Source of the DNA: JBIOYL01 sp044870185 | GTDB taxonomy: Bacteria; Actinomycetota; CALGFH01 | DNA: 17,045 nucleotides | Assembly (NCBI GenBank): GCA_044870185.1 | Contig: JBIOYL010000192.1 | Coordinates: 1 to 17,045, forward strand | Reading direction: 5' to 3' | Part shown: one piece after another, positions 13,762 through 17,045 of the stretch | How positions within the stretch are numbered: the first letter of the stretch is position 1 | Layout of the letters: every line of letters starts with the position of its first letter | Made by a program: the position numbers and the translations under genes | The notes under the pieces: model-generated | Told to the model about the DNA's origin: nothing | Databases searched by the model: none | Seen by the model: the letters and a program-made list of their open reading frames with translations, nothing else

Positions 13762-15834
13762 GTGACCACCGAGACCCTGGCAGCTGCCGAGGTGGACCTG
13801 GATCGGCTGGCGGTCGATACCGTCCGGGTGCTGGCGATGGACGCGATCCAAAAGGCAGGCAGTGGCCACCCGGGCACGGCCATGGCGTTGGCGCCGGCCG
13901 CCTACGTGCTGTGGACCCGGTTTCTCACCTTCGACCCGGCCGATCCCGGCTGGTTCGACCGGGACCGCTTCGTGCTGTCGATGGGGCATGCGTCGGTGCT
14001 GCAGTACGCGGTGCTGCACCTGACCGGCTATCCCTTGGGCATCCGGGACCTCAAGCAGCAGCGCCAGTGGGGCTCGCTCACCCCCGGCCACCCGGAGTAC
14101 GGCCACACCGCGGGCGTGGAGGTGACCACCGGGCCGCTCGGCCAAGGGGTGGCCAACGGGGTCGGGTTCGCCATCGCCGAGCGGCTGCTGGCCGCCCGCT
14201 ACAACCGGCCCGGCCACCGGCTGGTCGACCACCGCACCTGGGTGTTCGCCGGCGACGGCGACCTGATGGAGGGGGTGTCCGGGGAGGCGTCGTCGCTGGC
14301 CGGGCACTTGCGGCTGGGCAAGCTGACGGTGCTGTACGACGACAACCACATCACCATCGACGGGCCCACCGAGATCACCTTCACCGAGGACGTCGCCCGC
14401 CGCTACCAGGCCTACGGCTGGCACGTGCAGCACGTGGCCGACGCCAACGACCTGGAGGCGATCGCCGCCGCCTACCAGGCCGCGGTCGACGAGGCCGACC
14501 GGCCGAGCTTCATCCGGCTGCGCAGCCACATCGCCTGGGGGGCCCCGCACGCCCAGGACACCAGCAAGGCGCACGGGGCGGCGCTGGGCGAGGACGAGGT
14601 GCGGGCGTGCAAGCAGGTCTACGGCTGGAATCCCGACAAGCATTTCAAGGTGCCCGAGGGGGTGCCGGAGCGCTGGCAGGCCAAGGTGCCGGCCAACCAG
14701 CAGGCGCGGGCGGCCTGGCAGCAGCGCATGAGCGCCTATGCCGAGGTCGAGCCGGCGCTGGCCGCCGAGTTCAAGGCCGCGCTGGCGGGCGAGCTGCCGG
14801 CCGGCTGGGACGCCGACCTGGACAAGCTGTTCGCCGAGCCCAAAAGGCAGGCCACCCGCAAGTCCTCCCAGCAGGCCATCAACGCGCTGGCCCCCAACCT
14901 GCCCACCCTGGTGGGCGGGTCGGCGGACCTGGCCGAGTCCAACCTGACCGACATCGCCGGCGGCGGCGACCTCACCGCGACCGAGGCCGGCCGCAACCTT
15001 CGCTTCGGGATCCGCGAGCACGCCATGGGGGCGGTCAGCAACGGCCTTGCCCTGCACGGCGGGCTGCGCCCGTTCTGCGCCACCTTCTTGGTGTTTGCCG
15101 ACTACATGCGCCCGAGCGTGCGGCTGGCCGCCCTGATGGGGCTGCCGGTGATCTACGTCTGGACCCACGACTCGGTCGGGCTGGGCGGCGACGGCCCCAC
15201 CCACCAGCCCATCGAGCAGCTGGGCAGCTTGCGGCTCATCCCCAACCTGCACGTGATCCGCCCGGCCGACGCCCCGGAGACGGCCGAGGCCTGGCGGGCG
15301 GCCCTGCAGCGCACCGACGGGCCGACCGCGCTGGTGCTGTCGCGCCAGGAGCTGCCGCCGCTGGACCGCAACCAGTACGCGAGCGCCGCCGGGCTGCACC
15401 GCGGCGCCTACGTGCTCGCCGAGGCGACCAACGGCGCCCCGGAGCTGCTGCTGCTGGCGACCGGCTCGGAGGTGTGGGTGGCGCTGGCCGCCCGCGAGGA
15501 GCTGGAGCAGCGCGAGGAGATCCCGACCCGGGTGGTGTCGATGCCCTGCTGGGAGCTGTTCGCAGCCCAGCCCGCCGACTACCGCGACCAGGTCCTGCCG
15601 CCACAGGTGACCGCGCGGCTGGCGGTGGAGGCGGCCAGCACGGGTCCGTGGTGGCAGTGGGTCGGGTCGCTGGGCGGGGTGGTCGGGCTCGACCACTACG
15701 GGGCGTCGGCGCCGGGAGGGCTGCTGCTGGCCAAGTTCGGCTTCACCCCCGACAACGTCGTGGACCGGGCGCTGGAGGTGCTGCACCGCCATCACATCGC
15801 CAAGGTCCGGATGTTGCGAAACCTGTCCGCCTGA
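13762..15834 (+). CDS. tkt: Transketolase
   Basis: A 690-residue thiamine-diphosphate enzyme that moves a two-carbon ketol unit between sugar phosphates in the non-oxidative pentose phosphate pathway. Seen: AGSGHPGTAMALAP with His36, HTAGVEVTTGPLGQG, the TPP/Mg motif GDGDLMEGVSGEASSLAG (from 164) ending in DDN, then the pyrimidine domain with GIREHAMGAVSNGLALHGG (Glu419) and VWTHDSVGLGGDGPTHQP, and a C-terminal domain with LLLATGSEVWVAL. Length matches full transketolases. The GTG at 13762 is preceded by GAGGAGGGG. A 45-bp gap from the isomerase gene holds no clear terminator. Being inside a kinase-isomerase operon rather than alone suggests it serves the same catabolic flux, using erythrose 4-phosphate or pentose phosphates. 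Confidence 0.96.
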   Translation: MTTETLAAAEVDLDRLAVDTVRVLAMDAIQKAGSGHPGTAMALAPAAYVLWTRFLTFDPADPGWFDRDRFVLSMGHASVLQYAVLHLTGYPLGIRDLKQQRQWGSLTPGHPEYGHTAGVEVTTGPLGQGVANGVGFAIAERLLAARYNRPGHRLVDHRTWVFAGDGDLMEGVSGEASSLAGHLRLGKLTVLYDDNHITIDGPTEITFTEDVARRYQAYGWHVQHVADANDLEAIAAAYQAAVDEADRPSFIRLRSHIAWGAPHAQDTSKAHGAALGEDEVRACKQVYGWNPDKHFKVPEGVPERWQAKVPANQQARAAWQQRMSAYAEVEPALAAEFKAALAGELPAGWDADLDKLFAEPKRQATRKSSQQAINALAPNLPTLVGGSADLAESNLTDIAGGGDLTATEAGRNLRFGIREHAMGAVSNGLALHGGLRPFCATFLVFADYMRPSVRLAALMGLPVIYVWTHDSVGLGGDGPTHQPIEQLGSLRLIPNLHVIRPADAPETAEAWRAALQRTDGPTALVLSRQELPPLDRNQYASAAGLHRGAYVLAEATNGAPELLLLATGSEVWVALAAREELEQREEIPTRVVSMPCWELFAAQPADYRDQVLPPQVTARLAVEAASTGPWWQWVGSLGGVVGLDHYGASAPGGLLLAKFGFTPDNVVDRALEVLHRHHIAKVRMLRNLSA

Positions 15835-15860
15835 CCACACCTCGGGCAAGGAGGCCAGCC

Positions 15861-17003
15861 ATGACCAACCCGCTCGCCCAGCTTACCGAGCACGGCGTGG
15901 CCGTCTGGGTCGACTCGATCGCCCGCGACTGGCTGGAGAAAGGCGAGCTGCGCCGGCTCCGCGACGACTTCGCGGTCGTCGGCGTGACCTCCAACCCGAC
16001 CATCTTCCAGGCCGCCATCGGCACCGGCTCCTTCTACGACGACCAGTTGGCCGGCCTGGCCGAGCAGGGTCTGCCCGCCCCGGCGATCTTCGAGCGGCTG
16101 GCGCTGTACGACATCCGCTGGGCCGCCTACGAGCTGCGCCCGGTCTACCAGGCGACCGGCGGCCACGACGGCTACGTGTCCTACGAGCTGCCACCCGACC
16201 TCGCCCACGACACCCAGGCCAGCAGCTTCCACGCGGCCCGGCTGTTCGACCTGCTCAGCCTGCCCAACATCCTGATCAAGATCCCGGCCACCACCGAGGG
16301 CCTGCCCGCGATCCAAGCGTCGATCGCGGCCGGGATCAACGTCAACGTCACCTTGGTGTTCTCGGTCGCCCGCTACCGCCAGGTGGTCGAGGCCTACCTT
16401 GCCGGGCTGGAGGAACGCGCCGCCAAGGGCGCCGAGCTTGGCCAGGTCGCCAGCGTGGCCTCGTTCTTCGTCAGCCGGGTCGACACCCTGGTCGACCCGA
16501 TCCTGGAGGAGCGGGTCGAGGAGGGCGGTCCCGACGCCGACCTGGCCGCCGCGCGCCTGGGCACCGCCGCCATCGACAACGCCAAGCTGGCCTACCTGGC
16601 CTGGCAGGAGCTGTTCGCCGGGCCGCGCTGGCAGGCGCTGGCGGCCAAGGGCGCGCGCCCGCAGCGTTGCCTGTGGGCGTCGACCTCGACCAAGAACCCC
16701 AACTACCGCGACGTGCTGTACAGCGAGGAGCTGATCGGCCCGGACACGGTCAACACCATGCCGCTGTCGACCGTGGAGGCGTTCGCCGACCACGGCCTGG
16801 TCCGCGGCGACACCCTGCTGGAGGACCTGGACCGGGCCCGCCGGCTGTGGTCGGACCTGATCAAGGTCGGCATCGACGAGGACGAGGTCGGCGAGCAGCT
16901 CGAAGAAGAAGGCGTCGACAAGTTCGCCGCCAGCTACCAGAAGCTTCTCGACACCATCGAAGCCAAGCGAGCCCAAGCCACCGGCCGACCCGACACCGAC
17001 TGA
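15861..17003 (+). CDS. tal: Transaldolase
   Basis: A 380-residue transaldolase of the longer actinobacterial type, transferring a dihydroxyacetone unit between sedoheptulose 7-phosphate and glyceraldehyde 3-phosphate to give erythrose 4-phosphate and fructose 6-phosphate. Seen: VWVDSIARDWL near the start, VVGVTSNPTIFQAAI, Schiff-base Lys140 in ILIKIPATTEG, INVNVTLVFSVARY, SVASFFVSRVDTLVD, and LWASTSTKNPNYRDVLY followed by NTMP. ATG 15861 has AAGGAGG eight bases upstream (15849-15855 region) and follows the transketolase stop by 26 bp. The same frame is open far upstream, but that part lies across transketolase and rpiB and is not coding. It is the last gene seen of the operon; the remaining 42 bp to the window end show nothing. 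Confidence 0.95.
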   Translation: MTNPLAQLTEHGVAVWVDSIARDWLEKGELRRLRDDFAVVGVTSNPTIFQAAIGTGSFYDDQLAGLAEQGLPAPAIFERLALYDIRWAAYELRPVYQATGGHDGYVSYELPPDLAHDTQASSFHAARLFDLLSLPNILIKIPATTEGLPAIQASIAAGINVNVTLVFSVARYRQVVEAYLAGLEERAAKGAELGQVASVASFFVSRVDTLVDPILEERVEEGGPDADLAAARLGTAAIDNAKLAYLAWQELFAGPRWQALAAKGARPQRCLWASTSTKNPNYRDVLYSEELIGPDTVNTMPLSTVEAFADHGLVRGDTLLEDLDRARRLWSDLIKVGIDEDEVGEQLEEEGVDKFAASYQKLLDTIEAKRAQATGRPDTD

Positions 17004-17045
17004 ACGACAGGCGGTCGACACCCCGATCGAGCCGAACCGTACGTG

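Noticed and set aside
13729..15849. A 706-codon open frame antisense to transketolase
   Set aside because: Low-complexity composition mirroring the codon bias of transketolase on the other strand, with no recognisable domain.
13245..17003. A 1252-codon open frame spanning rpiB-like, transketolase and transaldolase genes
   Set aside because: Only its last 381 codons (from 15861) are transaldolase; the rest is an Arg/Gly/Ala-rich shadow frame kept open by high GC.

Overview
The window is very GC-rich, with dense coding, GTG/TTG starts, strong G/C preference at third codon positions and 4-bp stop/start overlaps. This points to a high-GC actinobacterium. No rRNA, tRNA, CRISPR array, transposase or phage gene was seen, and the lineage cannot be fixed more closely from these genes.

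Left part (1-4008, + strand): the end of a cell-envelope sugar operon with overlapping genes. In order it has a 5'-truncated GT4 glycosyltransferase, an HldE-like fusion of a sugar kinase and a nucleotidyltransferase (ADP-heptose type), a classical SDR oxidoreductase, and a GT9 heptosyltransferase-like enzyme. Together they look like synthesis of an activated heptose (or similar sugar) and its transfer to a glycan. GmhA- and GmhB-like steps are not in the window. A 3-hydroxyisobutyrate-dehydrogenase-family gene (3983-4888, - strand) meets this operon tail to tail.

Middle part (4889-10430): an FGGY sugar kinase and an AraM/sn-glycerol-1-phosphate-dehydrogenase-family gene (+) converge on a LysR-type regulator and a SorC-family regulator (-). 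The first 44 codons of the lysR gene, with its ribosome binding site, occur a second time as an inverted copy at 5185-5326 in front of the kinase gene. The two 142-bp copies differ at four positions by my reading. They bracket the kinase, the dehydrogenase and the body of lysR. Recombination between them would rebuild an intact lysR behind the other upstream region and swap which genes lie downstream of sorC.

Right part (10431-17003, + strand): a 271-bp regulatory region with two matching operator-like sites opens an operon of HAD-IIA phosphatase, a second FGGY kinase, an RpiB-family isomerase, transketolase and transaldolase. The RpiB protein lacks the His used for ring opening and the phosphate-site His of classical ribose-5-phosphate isomerases, which fits an acyclic tetrulose-phosphate substrate.

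Together the middle and right parts suggest a polyol or sugar catabolic system. A kinase would phosphorylate the substrate, the AraM-family enzyme would oxidise the polyol phosphate, the RpiB-like enzyme would isomerise it (possibly to erythrose 4-phosphate), and transketolase/transaldolase would feed it into the pentose phosphate pathway. SorC and LysR regulators would control it. The substrate is not known and no transporter is seen.
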